DNA of 64,000 nt from Limisphaera sp049537155 (GCF_049537155.1 NZ_JBMVQZ010000007.1:124001-188000), one strand, 5' to 3'; counted from the stretch's first letter, positions 7,926 to 17,600 are shown. A program made the numbers and translations. The notes: generated from the sequence alone by a model not told the origin.

Positions 7926-9359
7926 ATGCTGCCAGAAATCACGGTCCTGCTGCACGGCTGGAGCGATTGTTCTGCATCGTTCCGGCGAATGAAGGAGTTC
8001 CTGATCGCCCGGGGGCTTGGGCGGGTGGAATCGGTCTATTATGCAGACTACGAGTCGCGTGAGGACAACCTCACTTTTGCCGATGTGGCGGACGGTTTGA
8101 ACGACCGGTTCCGGGAGGAGGGGTTCATTGACGAGCATGGGCGGGCCCGGTGCAGGATGAACGTGATCGTGCACTCGACCGGTGGACTGGTGATTCGCCA
8201 CTGGCTGTGGCGGTATTACTTGCGCGAGGGACGGCCCCGGGCCGAGTGCCCCGTTCGGCGGCTGGTGATGCTGGCACCGGCTCATTTCGGTTCGCCCCTG
8301 GCCCATCGGGGCAAGTCGTTCCTCGGCGCCCTGTTCAAAGGACGTTGGAAAATTGGCGATTTTCTCGAGGTGGGCCGTCAACTGCTGGACGGCTTGGAAC
8401 TGGCGGCGCCTTATCAGTGGTGGTTGGCCGAACGGGACTTGTTACGCGAAGATCCGCCCTATCGTGCGGATGCGGTCCATACGACCGTGCTCGTGGGCAT
8501 CGAGGATTACAAGGGACTCCGCGGGTGGGTGAACAAGCCGGGGACCGACGGGGTGGTGGTCATTGCAGGGACGAACCTCAACTGTGCAGCGTTGCGTGTG
8601 GATGGTTCAGGCACGAACGCGGGGCCGGGACAGGGACCGGTGCGATGGGTTCGCTCCGATCCACCGGAGGACTTTGCCTGGGCTGTTTTGGAAGGGGTGG
8701 ACCACGGCAGCATCGTGGACGTCGTGGCGCCCGGCAGGGAGAATGCCGTCACGCGTGCATTGTTGCGGGCGTTGGGGACGCAATCTGCTGAAGACTTCCG
8801 CGCCCATCAGCAGGAGCTGGCTGCAATCACCGAGCAGACTTACCGCCGCACGAAAAAACCGCGCTACCAGCAGTTCCTGTTGAGAGCCATGGATGATCAG
8901 GACGTGCCGGTGCGGGATTGGACCGTCGAGTTTTTCGTTTTCCGTCGTCCTGCGCGCGGCCGTCCGGAGGTGATCCGCCGGCAGACCCTCCGTCCCGAGG
9001 AGCTCGAGGCGAGCGAGCGCATCCATCGCCTGCTGACGGCGGAGTTTCACACCCACAGTGTGGATCCGGTGTATCGGCGCATGCTGGTGGATGTGGATGC
9101 GGTACGGGACGAACTGGCGCGGATCGAACGCCGGTGGGGCACACCCCCGGTGCTCAGCGCGAAGGTCCACGTTCCACGGGTGGATCGGGGCATCGAATAC
9201 CGGTTGGATACCCTGCAAAACGTGGTCCTGTACGATCCCCTCGATCCGCGACGTGGCGGACTGAGTTTCTTTTATCCGAACACGACCACGTTGGTGGAAC
9301 TGCGTGTGGACCGGCTCACCCGGTACGTCCGCTTGGGTACCGAGCCCGTGAAACATTGA
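7926..9359 (+). CDS. Lipase-like alpha/beta hydrolase
   Basis: A 477-residue protein with an alpha/beta-hydrolase domain in roughly the first 280 residues: the strand-loop ITVLLHGWSD (oxyanion side), the nucleophile elbow VIVHSTGGLV, and a candidate catalytic His in GVDHGSIVD. The order and spacing fit triacylglycerol-lipase or esterase folds. The C-terminal 200 residues are not recognised; they contain charged helices and then beta-rich segments. No signal peptide is visible, so it is likely cytoplasmic. ATG 7926 was chosen because the hydrolase domain begins directly after it; the open frame upstream back to 7689 has no domain character. It follows the ceramidase-like gene on the same strand, so the two may act on lipids together, which is inference. 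Confidence 0.75.
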   Translation: MLPEITVLLHGWSDCSASFRRMKEFLIARGLGRVESVYYADYESREDNLTFADVADGLNDRFREEGFIDEHGRARCRMNVIVHSTGGLVIRHWLWRYYLREGRPRAECPVRRLVMLAPAHFGSPLAHRGKSFLGALFKGRWKIGDFLEVGRQLLDGLELAAPYQWWLAERDLLREDPPYRADAVHTTVLVGIEDYKGLRGWVNKPGTDGVVVIAGTNLNCAALRVDGSGTNAGPGQGPVRWVRSDPPEDFAWAVLEGVDHGSIVDVVAPGRENAVTRALLRALGTQSAEDFRAHQQELAAITEQTYRRTKKPRYQQFLLRAMDDQDVPVRDWTVEFFVFRRPARGRPEVIRRQTLRPEELEASERIHRLLTAEFHTHSVDPVYRRMLVDVDAVRDELARIERRWGTPPVLSAKVHVPRVDRGIEYRLDTLQNVVLYDPLDPRRGGLSFFYPNTTTLVELRVDRLTRYVRLGTEPVKH

Positions 9360-9416
9360 GCGGCGGACTCGACGCCGGCCCGAACGTGGGTGCGGACCCG
9401 CCCCGGCGGTTCCGGA

Positions 9417-9998
9417 TCACTTGAAGTAATCCGGCTCGTTCCCCGGTTTCCATTTGATGTTGCAGCCCACGCTGGGTTTTTGGTCGGCCGGGACCGGTCG
9501 GCCCGCCAGGACCGCGTCCAACGCGGCGCGGAGATCGCGGCCGGTGACCGGAATGCCATTGCCGGGGCGGCTGTCGTCGTACTGCCCCCGGTAGACCAGT
9601 TTCCGATCCCGATCGAACAGGAAGAAATCCGGCGTGCAGGCCGCCCGATACGCCTTGGCGACCTCCTGGGTGGCATCGAACAGGTACGGAAAGGTGTAAC
9701 CGGCCGAGCGAACCTCCTCCTTCATCCGTTCCGGGCTGTCATCGGGGTATCGTTCGACGTCGTTGGAGTTGATGCCCACGATGGCCACTCCCTTGGCCTG
9801 GTACTCGCGACACAACGCCGCGAGGCTGGAACGGATGTGTTTCACGTACGGACAATGGTTGCAAATGAACATGACCAGGTAGGCCGGTGCACCTGCAAAA
9901 TCGGAGAGCGAGACCATCCGCCCCTCGGTGTCGGGCAACCGGAAATCCGGCGCCACGGTGCCCAAGGGCAACATCATCGTCGAAGGTGTCAGTGCCAT
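9417..9998 (-). CDS. Peroxiredoxin-like thioredoxin-fold protein
   Basis: A 193-residue AhpC/TSA-type thioredoxin-fold protein without a signal peptide. The N-terminal VAPDFRLPDTEG strand is followed by the active-site stretch FICNHCPYVKH, with Cys-x-x-Cys in place of the single Cys of typical peroxiredoxins. A further Cys near the C-terminus (VGCNIKWK) is a candidate resolving residue. It belongs to the same family as the secreted protein at 53738-54337, which shares the CP(F/Y)V(R/K)xH core and the C-terminal GC(S/N)(V/I)K motif. Its reductant and substrate are unknown. It converges with the lipase-like gene. Confidence 0.85.
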   Translation of the reverse strand: MALTPSTMMLPLGTVAPDFRLPDTEGRMVSLSDFAGAPAYLVMFICNHCPYVKHIRSSLAALCREYQAKGVAIVGINSNDVERYPDDSPERMKEEVRSAGYTFPYLFDATQEVAKAYRAACTPDFFLFDRDRKLVYRGQYDDSRPGNGIPVTGRDLRAALDAVLAGRPVPADQKPSVGCNIKWKPGNEPDYFK

Positions 9999-10049
9999 GA
10001 GCCGGAATATGGTGCGGCCCGGCCCGGCTGTCCAGCAGGAGGGCGCGCT

Positions 10050-11018
10050 TCAATCCGAATTGTCAGGGGCCACCGGTTGCGATTCTGCCGCCAGCCAGCG
10101 CTCCGCAAGCACGCGCGCGACCGTTTCGGGTCGGGCATCGGGCTCGACCTCGATCCATTCCAGCGGCATCTGATGGCGGAACCAGGTCATTTGCCGGCGG
10201 GCGAACTGACGGGTCCGAACCTTCACCTCGGCCACGGTCGCTTCCAGCGACCGGGCACCCTTGAGGTATTCCCGCACCTGGCGATAGCCCAGCGCCTGCA
10301 GGGCCGTGGCGTTTTCCGGCACGCCGCGGGTGAGGAGGGCCCGGGTTTCTTCGATCAATCCGTCGCGAAACATTTGGTCCACCCGTTGTTCGATTCGCCG
10401 GCGGAGGTCATCGGGACGCCGGCGCAGGGCGAACATGCGGCCGCGCCAGGCCGGCGGCCATGCCCCGGGTTCCCAACTGGCCCGCTGGGCCGAGAACGGG
10501 CGGCCGGTCAATCGGATCACCTCCACGGCGCGGATCACCCGCCGGGGATTGCGACGGTCTATGCGTTCGTAAGCGAGGGGGTCTTTCTCGGCCAGTTCGC
10601 ACAACAGCTCGGGCAGGGGCGTGGCCTCCAGTCGGGCGCGCAGGGCGGGGTCGGGCGCGGGTGCGCGTCCCAGGCCCAGGGCCAGTGCCTTGAAATACAG
10701 GCCGGTGCCCCCACACAGGACGGCCGGGCATCCCCGGCCGGCAATTTCTCTCAACGCCGCGCGCGCCAGTTCCACGAATCGGGCTGCGTCGAAAGGTTCC
10801 GCGGGATCCGCCACGTCCAGCAGATGATGACGCACGCGGGCGCGGTCGGCCGGCGTGGGCTTGGCCGTGCCGATGTCCATGCCGCGGTAGACCTGCATGG
10901 AATCCACCGAGACGATTTCCCCACCGATGCGTTCGGCCACATGAAGGGCCACCTCGCTTTTGCCCGAGGCGGTTGGCCCGGCCAACACCAGCACTCGCGC
11001 AGGCGGCAACGGTTCCAT
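10050..11018 (-). CDS. miaA: tRNA dimethylallyltransferase
   Basis: Transfers dimethylallyl to N6 of A37 in tRNAs reading UNN codons. The protein has 322 residues, the normal length. P-loop GPTASGKS is at residues about 14-21, followed by the signature DSMQVYRGMDIGTAKP, then GGTGLYFKAL and the late motifs GYRQ and RQMTWFR. The gene lies between lgt (upstream on the same strand, 23 bases) and the peroxiredoxin-like gene. The partner enzyme MiaB, which methylthiolates the same base, is encoded in this window at 38186-39661. Confidence 0.97.
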   Translation of the reverse strand: MEPLPPARVLVLAGPTASGKSEVALHVAERIGGEIVSVDSMQVYRGMDIGTAKPTPADRARVRHHLLDVADPAEPFDAARFVELARAALREIAGRGCPAVLCGGTGLYFKALALGLGRAPAPDPALRARLEATPLPELLCELAEKDPLAYERIDRRNPRRVIRAVEVIRLTGRPFSAQRASWEPGAWPPAWRGRMFALRRRPDDLRRRIEQRVDQMFRDGLIEETRALLTRGVPENATALQALGYRQVREYLKGARSLEATVAEVKVRTRQFARRQMTWFRHQMPLEWIEVEPDARPETVARVLAERWLAAESQPVAPDNSD

Positions 11019-11041
11019 GGCCCAACCGTCCTTGGCAGCTC

Positions 11042-11833
11042 TTACGCGGCGCGGTCAGCCGTGGATCCGCCGTGGCAGCGCTTCCGGGCAAGGAGAATGG
11101 CCAGCCCCCCGAGGAAGACCCAGACGCTGACCCATTGGCCCGGCGTGAGCCCGAAGTGAATGTGCCCGGGTGGATAGTCCCCGCGGAAACATTCCACCAC
11201 CGAGCGACTGACCGCGTATCCCACCAGGTAAAGACCGAACACTTGTCCGTCGAACCGGCGTCGCCGGAAAAACCAGGCCAGACCGGCGTACAGCGCAAGG
11301 GACAAGAGGGAATCGTATACTTGCGTGGGATGGACGGGGAAGGTGGGCGGGCCCAACGGGTTGTCCGGTGGGTAACGCACCGCCCAAGCCAGGTCACAAG
11401 CCCGGCCGTAACAACACCCGTTGAGCAGGCAGCCCCATCGTCCGATGGCGTACCCGAGAGCAGCACCCGGCGCCAGCACATCCGCCGTCCGCCATACCGG
11501 CAGGTTGCGACGGCGGATGAACAGCAGGCCGGCCAGCACCGCACCCATCAGTCCGCCGTAGTAGACCAACCCGCCGTGATGCACCATGAAGACCTCCCAC
11601 CACGGTGCTTGGGCGAATTGTTCGCGCCAGTAGGTGATCACATAGAGGGTCCGGGCACCCACCACCGCGCCCACGATGAGCCAGGGACCCATGTCCGCCA
11701 CCGCCTCGGCCGGGATGCCCGCCACGGGGGCCCGACGCGCTGCGTTCCAAAGCCCCACCAGGAACCCCGCCGCCACGAGGATCCCGTACCAGTGGACTGT
11801 GAACGGACCGAACTGGAACGCCACCGGATGCAT
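11042..11833 (-). CDS. lgt: Phosphatidylglycerol-prolipoprotein diacylglyceryl transferase
   Basis: Inner-membrane enzyme that attaches diacylglycerol to the lipobox Cys of prelipoproteins. It has 263 residues and about seven helices. The signature GRWGCLLNGCCYGR, the preceding HHGGLVYYGG, and HPTQVYDS with YAVSRSVVECFRGD late in the protein are all family hallmarks. Two lipoproteins encoded in this window (17761-19131 and 36946-38019) would be its substrates. It precedes miaA by 23 bases and may be co-transcribed with it. Confidence 0.97.
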   Translation of the reverse strand: MHPVAFQFGPFTVHWYGILVAAGFLVGLWNAARRAPVAGIPAEAVADMGPWLIVGAVVGARTLYVITYWREQFAQAPWWEVFMVHHGGLVYYGGLMGAVLAGLLFIRRRNLPVWRTADVLAPGAALGYAIGRWGCLLNGCCYGRACDLAWAVRYPPDNPLGPPTFPVHPTQVYDSLLSLALYAGLAWFFRRRRFDGQVFGLYLVGYAVSRSVVECFRGDYPPGHIHFGLTPGQWVSVWVFLGGLAILLARKRCHGGSTADRAA

Positions 11834-12239
11834 CGCATCGAGAGAGTATCCGGCCGCCCGGAGCAGGGAAGGAAATTTGCCGGCCGGTCTCGAACCCTGT
11901 CACCTGATCCGGTTCGTGTGCTCCGGCGGCCGCAAGCGCGGTTTTTGCCCACGTCCGCCTGATCGGCTGCAGGGTTGCCCCGCCATGGCATGGATGCCCA
12001 TGTGTCCGTCGTTTTCTTCCCCCGTCCCGCCCGGGTTCCGGAGCGCCGTGCGGGCCGCCGGGCTGTCCCCAGAATTGGCCATGCCCTTGGAGCGACGAAT
12101 GGGCTAGACTGGGCCTCGCAATGAACCCGAGTTTTGTTCGGATCCGAAGGATCGGGACGCACAGCGCCGCCTCGTGGAGGCGTTTTGCTTGCCCGGCCCG
12201 GCCGGGATCCGAACCGGAGCCAACCCTGCCAACGGAGAT
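11834..12239. other. Divergent intergenic region between lgt and the PATR gene
   Basis: A 406-base region separating minus-strand lgt from the plus-strand surface-protein gene, so it should hold both promoters. I see no gene in it. The only clear element is the plus-strand hairpin with T-rich tail at 12168-12190. A GGAGAT Shine-Dalgarno sequence sits just before ATG 12240. Confidence 0.5.
12168..12190 (+). terminator. Intrinsic terminator-like hairpin in the leader of the PATR gene
   Basis: Arms CGCCTC (12168-12173) and GAGGCG (12177-12182) pair around GTG and are followed by TTTTGCTT. It lies 50 bases before the PATR start on the same strand, with no gene ahead of it, so it could attenuate the surface-protein transcript or end a short unannotated RNA. 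Confidence 0.5.
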
Positions 12240-15200
12240 ATGAAGCCTGTGAAGCACTCTGTCCTGCACCTCTTGGATGTGCGCACTCGACCCGGCCGTC
12301 GTGCGACGGTCTGGAGCTATACGATGGCAACCGCAGCGGCCGTGGGTCTGACGCTGCAGGCCTGGGGCCAAAGCGGCACCTGGTTCAGCACCGTCAACGG
12401 TTTCTGGACCGATCCCAACAACTGGGTGGACGGCATCGTGGCGTATGGCCCGGACCAGACGGCGCTGTTCCGGGCGGATCCCGGGACCGGGGTGACCATC
12501 AGTGTCGGGGTGGACGCGCGCAACGGTGTGGAACCGGTGGTCATCGGGCACATCACCTTCGAGGATCCGGATCCGTCCACGGTGGACAATTGGTCCCTGG
12601 ACAACCAAGGGTGGCCGCTGGTGCTGAGCAACAACACCTCGCCGCAGACGATCGTGCGCGTCAACCTGGCGCAGGGGACGGCGGACAACCTTTTGAGTGG
12701 CTGGGGGTTGGCCACCATCACGGCCAACCTGGTGACCACCAACACGTTCGTCAAAGACGGTCCCGGCACGTTGGTGCTGAATCCCGCCCCGGACGGTGCC
12801 CTGGCCGGCATGAACCAGTTCAGCGGAGGGACCATCATCAGCAACGGGATGTTACAGCTCGGCCCGACCGCTCGTGACGACTCTCGCAATCCGATCAACG
12901 GCATGGCGCTCGGCGGGGCGGCCGGTGGACCGGTGATCTTCCGGGGTGGGATCCTCAGGAGTTACCTGGCGGCCATTCCCGGCAGCAACCCAAGTACGAC
13001 GCCCACCGTCAACGGCCTGCCCAACGACCTGGTGATCGAGCCCGGTCAGACGGGCACTCTCTACCTGTCGCCGCGCGCCTTCCCCGCATTCAGCGGCAGT
13101 GTGCACGGCGGGGGCACGCTCAACCTGTTCGTGGATTTCGTGCGCGACAATCTGGGCGGCAACTGGAGCGGGTTCACCGGCCGGGTGGTGGTCGCGGCCT
13201 CGCCGCGCGGCAACGGTGATTTGCGGTTCACGGACGAGTTCGTGAACAACGGTGGCTGGGCCAACGCACGCGTCTACATCACCACCAACGGCATCAACAA
13301 CAGCATCGTCAACGTGTACAACAACGGCACCGCCGGGAACCAGGTGGTGATCGGCGAGCTGGCGTCCGATGTGCCCGGTATCGCCAACCTGTTTGCCAAC
13401 AGCACGGGAGCCGGTGCGGGGGCGTCGTTGCCGTTCGTCTTGCGGGTGGGCGGATTGAACACAGACGCCACCTTCAGCGGCAACTTTGCCGCGCCGGGGG
13501 TTGCCAACGGCGTGGGCATCATCAAGGAGGGAACCGGCACCTGGATCCTGAGCGGGCCGGTGATTGAGTACAACGGCATCACCGTGGTGAGCAACGGCGT
13601 GCTGCAGTTCGGCAGCGGCACCAGCGGCAAGCCGGGTCGCACGCCGGTCATCACCAACTACGCCACGCTAGCCTTTGGGCGGAGCGATGCTCTCGTGGTG
13701 ACCAACCTGATCAGCGGCCCCGGCAACGTGGAACAGCGCGGCAGCGGCACGCTGTTCCTCGCACCGGCCGGCGGGGCCAACCCGTACACCGGTCGCACCA
13801 TCGTGCGCGCCGGTTTCCTCAGCATCAGCAACGAGGCCGCACTGGGTCCCACACCCGGCAGCTTCCGTGCCGACGCCATCACCCTGGCCGGAGGCGGACT
13901 CCGCGCGGTGCACGATCAAACGCTGGGCGAGGCCAATCGCGGCATTCAGGTGGACCCGGCCGGCGGTTCGTTGGCGGCTGATGCAGGTGCCACACTGACC
14001 GTTGGCAACGTCATCTCCGGAACGGGCCCGCTGCAAATTGTCGGCCCTGGCGATGTCCGCCTGACCGGTGCCAATACGTTGACGGGACGAACGATCCTTT
14101 CCGGAGGTGCGCTGCTGTTGGACAGCGAATCCCGACTGGGCAACGCCCCGGCCGGTTTCACCGCCGACCAGTTGACCTTCAACGGCGGCACGCTGCGTTC
14201 GACGGCCTCGTTTGCGCTGGATGACGCCAACCGGGGCGTCACCGTTGCGGCCGGTGGCGGCGTGATCGCCCCCGAGGCCGGTACCACGCTGACACTCGCC
14301 ACGCCCGTCACGGGTCCGGGTGACCTCGTCAAGAACGGTCAGGGCACCCTGCGCCTGGCGGCGCAGGACGATCGCACGGGAGCCACGATGGTGGAAACCG
14401 GCACGTTGGAGATCGTCGCCGGGGGCAACCTCGCCGCGTCCTCGCCGATCACCGTGGCCGCCGGGGCCGTTCTCGACGTGAGCGCCGCCGGCTACACCTT
14501 GAACAACGGCCAGACTCTCACCGGCTCGGGCGAGGTCCGCGGTCATCTCACCGCCGGCAACGGCAGCACGATCAGCCCCGGCGAAAGCGTGGGCACCCTG
14601 ACGATCAGTGGCGACCTGGATCTGACCGGCGGTGCCACGCTGCAACTCGACGTGGGTGCCACCAGTCGCGACCGGCTCGTTGTCAGCGGCAACCTTGGGT
14701 TGGCGGGCGCAAACACCCTCAGCGTGAACCTGCTCGAGACGCTGCCTCCGGGTTCCTACCCGCTGGTCACCTACGGCGGGACCCTCAGCGGCGGGGTCGC
14801 GAACCTCACGTTGGCAGGATATCCGCCCTCGCGCCTGGTTCCCACGATCACCCACGATGCCGGGGCCAGGGCCCTTGCTCTGACCATCAGCGGCGAGGTC
14901 GCACAGTTGGTCTGGCAGGGCGGCCTGGCGGGGAACGCCTGGGACGTCAACACCACCGCCAACTGGCTCAACAACGGCAGCCCGGACGTCTTCCTCAACG
15001 GTGACGTGGTCCGGTTCGACGCCACCGGCGCCGCCAACGCCCAGGTGAACCTGGTGGGCAACCTCTCACCCGGTCAGGCCATCGTGGACGCGGCGGCAAA
15101 CTACACCTTCCAGGGCACGGGCAAGATCACCGGTCTGGCCTCGCTGACCAAACGCGGCAGCGGCACGCTGACCGTTTTGACGGACAACGACTATACGGGT

Positions 15201-17537
15201 CCGACCGTGATCGAGGCGGGCACGCTGCAGGTGGGCAACGGCTCCACGGGCGGTTCGCTAGGTACGGGCCCCATCACCAACGGTGCCTCGCTCGTGTACA
15301 ACCTGCCGGACATCCGCACGGTTTCCTCGGCCATCCATGGCACCGGCCAGTTGAGTCTCCAGGCCGGCACGCTGGTGCTGACGGCTGACAACACCTGGTC
15401 CGGTGGTGTCACCGTGGCCAGCGGTGCGCGATTGCAGGTGGGCGGCGGAGGGCCGACCGGTTCGTTGGGTACCGGCCCTGCCCAGGTGCAGGGTGAGCTG
15501 GTCTTCCAACGCGACGGCGTCCTGACCAACCATGCTCCCCTCTCGGGTGCGGGGAGCGTGACGGTGCGCGGACCCGGAACGATCGCCCTGGCGGCCGACA
15601 ACAGTTGGTCCGGTTCCACCACGGTGGACGGCGGCGTCCTCCAGGTGGGCGTGGGCGGCCCCAACGGCACGCTCGGTACGGCCGGTCAGGTCACCCTCAC
15701 CAATGGCGGTACACTGGCCTTCAGCCGGAGCGACACCGTGACCAACACGGTTGCCCTGCTTGGTGACGGTACCCTGGCGCAACTCGGGCCGGGCAAGCTG
15801 GTGCTCCTTTCCGATGCCAACCAGTACGGTCGCACCCTGGTCTCCGGCGGGACGCTGGAGTTGGGCGACGGCGTCAATGCGGTGGGCCAACTGGGCACGG
15901 GCCCCGTCACACTGGAAGCTCCCGGCACGCTGGTCCTGAACCGGGCCCCCTACACATTGACCAACCTGGTCGAGGGCACCGGCAGTCTGGCGATCCTGGG
16001 CAGCAGCAACCAGATCAGCACCGTGGGCGGGCCGAACACCTACAGCGGTGGCACGCTCCTGAGCAACACCTACGTCACACTGGTCCCGCCGGTGACCAGC
16101 CCGGCGGTGGATGGGTACGTCAGCGTCAACAGCGGCGCCTTCGGCACGGGCACCCTCACCGTCGCCGGGAGCAACGTGGTGGAGATGGCGGCCGCCACGG
16201 TGAATGACCTTTCGGGAGCCGTGGCCTCGGGCAACTTCGGCGTGCCCGTCCACGTGCCTGCGGATGCACGGATCCGATTCGAGTTGCCGGGCCGGTTTAC
16301 CTGGTCGTCCACCGTCACCGGCAAGGGCACCGTGGACCTGGCCGTCAACTATCTCCGTGGAGATATCGCAGGTGACTGGACCGGGTTCGAAGGCGTCCTG
16401 AACGTGGTCACCAACTCGGTGAACCCGACGCCGTCGGCCTGGGACTTCCGGGTGGCCACCGCCAGCGGGTTCCCGCGCGCCAAGGTGCATCTGGCCGACA
16501 ACGTGACCATGTACTCACGGGCACCGGCCGGCTCGGCCATCCCGTTTGGCGAGCTGACGGGTGATCCGTTCTCCACCATCCGTGCCGCGTCGGCCGGTGG
16601 CAGCTCGGCCGGCCAGACGGTGACGCTGGTGGTGGGTGGTCTCAACACCGACGCCACCTTCTCGGGCACGATCTATGACAACGTGAGCATTGTGAAGGTG
16701 GGCACCGGCACCTGGACACTCACCGCCCTTCACAACCACACAGGCGGCACCACCGTCAGCAACGGCGTCCTCGCCCTGGCCATGTCGCCCGACGGCGTCA
16801 ACGGCGACATTGGTTCGTCCGAGGTCATTACCGTGGCGGCACCGGGCGTGCTGGACGTCACGGGCCGATCCGACCGACTCCTCGATGTCGGAGCGCTGGC
16901 TCTCCAAACCCTGCGCGGCAACGGCACCGTGCGGGGCAACGTGCAGATCAACTTCTCCGGCACGTTGGCACCCGGGTTCCCGCAGGGCCACGGCACCCTT
17001 ACCGTGGAAGGAACACTGACCCTCCTCGGCAACACCACGCTGCGGATCAGCCGGACCCTCGGACCGCAGAGTGACCGGGTCGTCTGCACCAACGTCGTGG
17101 TGCAACCCGGCGCCACGCTCACCGTCACGCAGTTGGACACGAACAACCTCGTCACCGGCGACGTGTTCCAACTCTTCTCCGGTCCGGTGGCAGCGCAGAA
17201 CTTCAGCCTCATTGATCTGCCGATGATGAACGCCGACGGCACCGTCCAGTATGTCTGGACCAACATGCTGGCCGTGGACGGGACCATCCGGCTCCTGCAG
17301 GGCGGCGAGCCCAGCGTCAACACCACACCGACCAACATCACCGCCGTGGTCAGCGCCGGACGGCTCGAGCTCTCCTGGCCGGCCGATCACACCGGCTGGC
17401 GGCTGCTGAGCAACTCCGTCAGCATCACGGCATCCGACCAGTGGTACCCGGTGCAGGGTTCGGAAACGACCAACCGCGTGATCATCGTGCCGGATCCGAC
17501 CCGTACCAACGTGTTCTACCGCCTGGTTTATCCGTAA
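12240..17537 (+). CDS. Giant secreted protein with autotransporter-associated beta-strand (PATR) repeats
   Basis: A 1765-residue surface or secreted protein. It has a long signal peptide with a basic start and a hydrophobic core, and a likely cleavage after AWG before QSGTW. The N-terminal module has W-x-(NGFW)-x-(NNW) spacing, repeated near residue 910 (NAWDVNTTANWLNNG). The rest is dominated by PATR-type units such as KNGQGTLRLAA, KRGSGTLTVLT and VEQRGSGTLFLA, each followed by TG(R/G)T-V-x-GG-L. These form a right-handed beta-helix. Residues about 290-460 and 1360-1515 look like two copies of one larger module (shared VGGLNTDATFSG). No autotransporter barrel or PEP-CTERM tail is present; the end FYRLVYP resembles other verrucomicrobial secreted proteins. 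ATG 12240 is preferred over the GTG at 12174 because of GGAGAT and the signal peptide. Confidence 0.85.
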   Translation: MKPVKHSVLHLLDVRTRPGRRATVWSYTMATAAAVGLTLQAWGQSGTWFSTVNGFWTDPNNWVDGIVAYGPDQTALFRADPGTGVTISVGVDARNGVEPVVIGHITFEDPDPSTVDNWSLDNQGWPLVLSNNTSPQTIVRVNLAQGTADNLLSGWGLATITANLVTTNTFVKDGPGTLVLNPAPDGALAGMNQFSGGTIISNGMLQLGPTARDDSRNPINGMALGGAAGGPVIFRGGILRSYLAAIPGSNPSTTPTVNGLPNDLVIEPGQTGTLYLSPRAFPAFSGSVHGGGTLNLFVDFVRDNLGGNWSGFTGRVVVAASPRGNGDLRFTDEFVNNGGWANARVYITTNGINNSIVNVYNNGTAGNQVVIGELASDVPGIANLFANSTGAGAGASLPFVLRVGGLNTDATFSGNFAAPGVANGVGIIKEGTGTWILSGPVIEYNGITVVSNGVLQFGSGTSGKPGRTPVITNYATLAFGRSDALVVTNLISGPGNVEQRGSGTLFLAPAGGANPYTGRTIVRAGFLSISNEAALGPTPGSFRADAITLAGGGLRAVHDQTLGEANRGIQVDPAGGSLAADAGATLTVGNVISGTGPLQIVGPGDVRLTGANTLTGRTILSGGALLLDSESRLGNAPAGFTADQLTFNGGTLRSTASFALDDANRGVTVAAGGGVIAPEAGTTLTLATPVTGPGDLVKNGQGTLRLAAQDDRTGATMVETGTLEIVAGGNLAASSPITVAAGAVLDVSAAGYTLNNGQTLTGSGEVRGHLTAGNGSTISPGESVGTLTISGDLDLTGGATLQLDVGATSRDRLVVSGNLGLAGANTLSVNLLETLPPGSYPLVTYGGTLSGGVANLTLAGYPPSRLVPTITHDAGARALALTISGEVAQLVWQGGLAGNAWDVNTTANWLNNGSPDVFLNGDVVRFDATGAANAQVNLVGNLSPGQAIVDAAANYTFQGTGKITGLASLTKRGSGTLTVLTDNDYTGPTVIEAGTLQVGNGSTGGSLGTGPITNGASLVYNLPDIRTVSSAIHGTGQLSLQAGTLVLTADNTWSGGVTVASGARLQVGGGGPTGSLGTGPAQVQGELVFQRDGVLTNHAPLSGAGSVTVRGPGTIALAADNSWSGSTTVDGGVLQVGVGGPNGTLGTAGQVTLTNGGTLAFSRSDTVTNTVALLGDGTLAQLGPGKLVLLSDANQYGRTLVSGGTLELGDGVNAVGQLGTGPVTLEAPGTLVLNRAPYTLTNLVEGTGSLAILGSSNQISTVGGPNTYSGGTLLSNTYVTLVPPVTSPAVDGYVSVNSGAFGTGTLTVAGSNVVEMAAATVNDLSGAVASGNFGVPVHVPADARIRFELPGRFTWSSTVTGKGTVDLAVNYLRGDIAGDWTGFEGVLNVVTNSVNPTPSAWDFRVATASGFPRAKVHLADNVTMYSRAPAGSAIPFGELTGDPFSTIRAASAGGSSAGQTVTLVVGGLNTDATFSGTIYDNVSIVKVGTGTWTLTALHNHTGGTTVSNGVLALAMSPDGVNGDIGSSEVITVAAPGVLDVTGRSDRLLDVGALALQTLRGNGTVRGNVQINFSGTLAPGFPQGHGTLTVEGTLTLLGNTTLRISRTLGPQSDRVVCTNVVVQPGATLTVTQLDTNNLVTGDVFQLFSGPVAAQNFSLIDLPMMNADGTVQYVWTNMLAVDGTIRLLQGGEPSVNTTPTNITAVVSAGRLELSWPADHTGWRLLSNSVSITASDQWYPVQGSETTNRVIIVPDPTRTNVFYRLVYP

Positions 17538-17561
17538 CCCATCAGCAGGCGTGAGCAGCAC

Positions 17562-17600
17562 GCGGGGGACGCCACCCGACGGCGTCCCCCGCTTTCCTTT
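17562..17600 (+). terminator. Intrinsic terminator of the PATR gene
   Basis: Perfect 12-base arms (17562-17573 and 17581-17592) around a 7-base loop, followed by TTTCCTTT, 25 bases after the stop codon. A textbook Rho-independent terminator. Confidence 0.9.
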
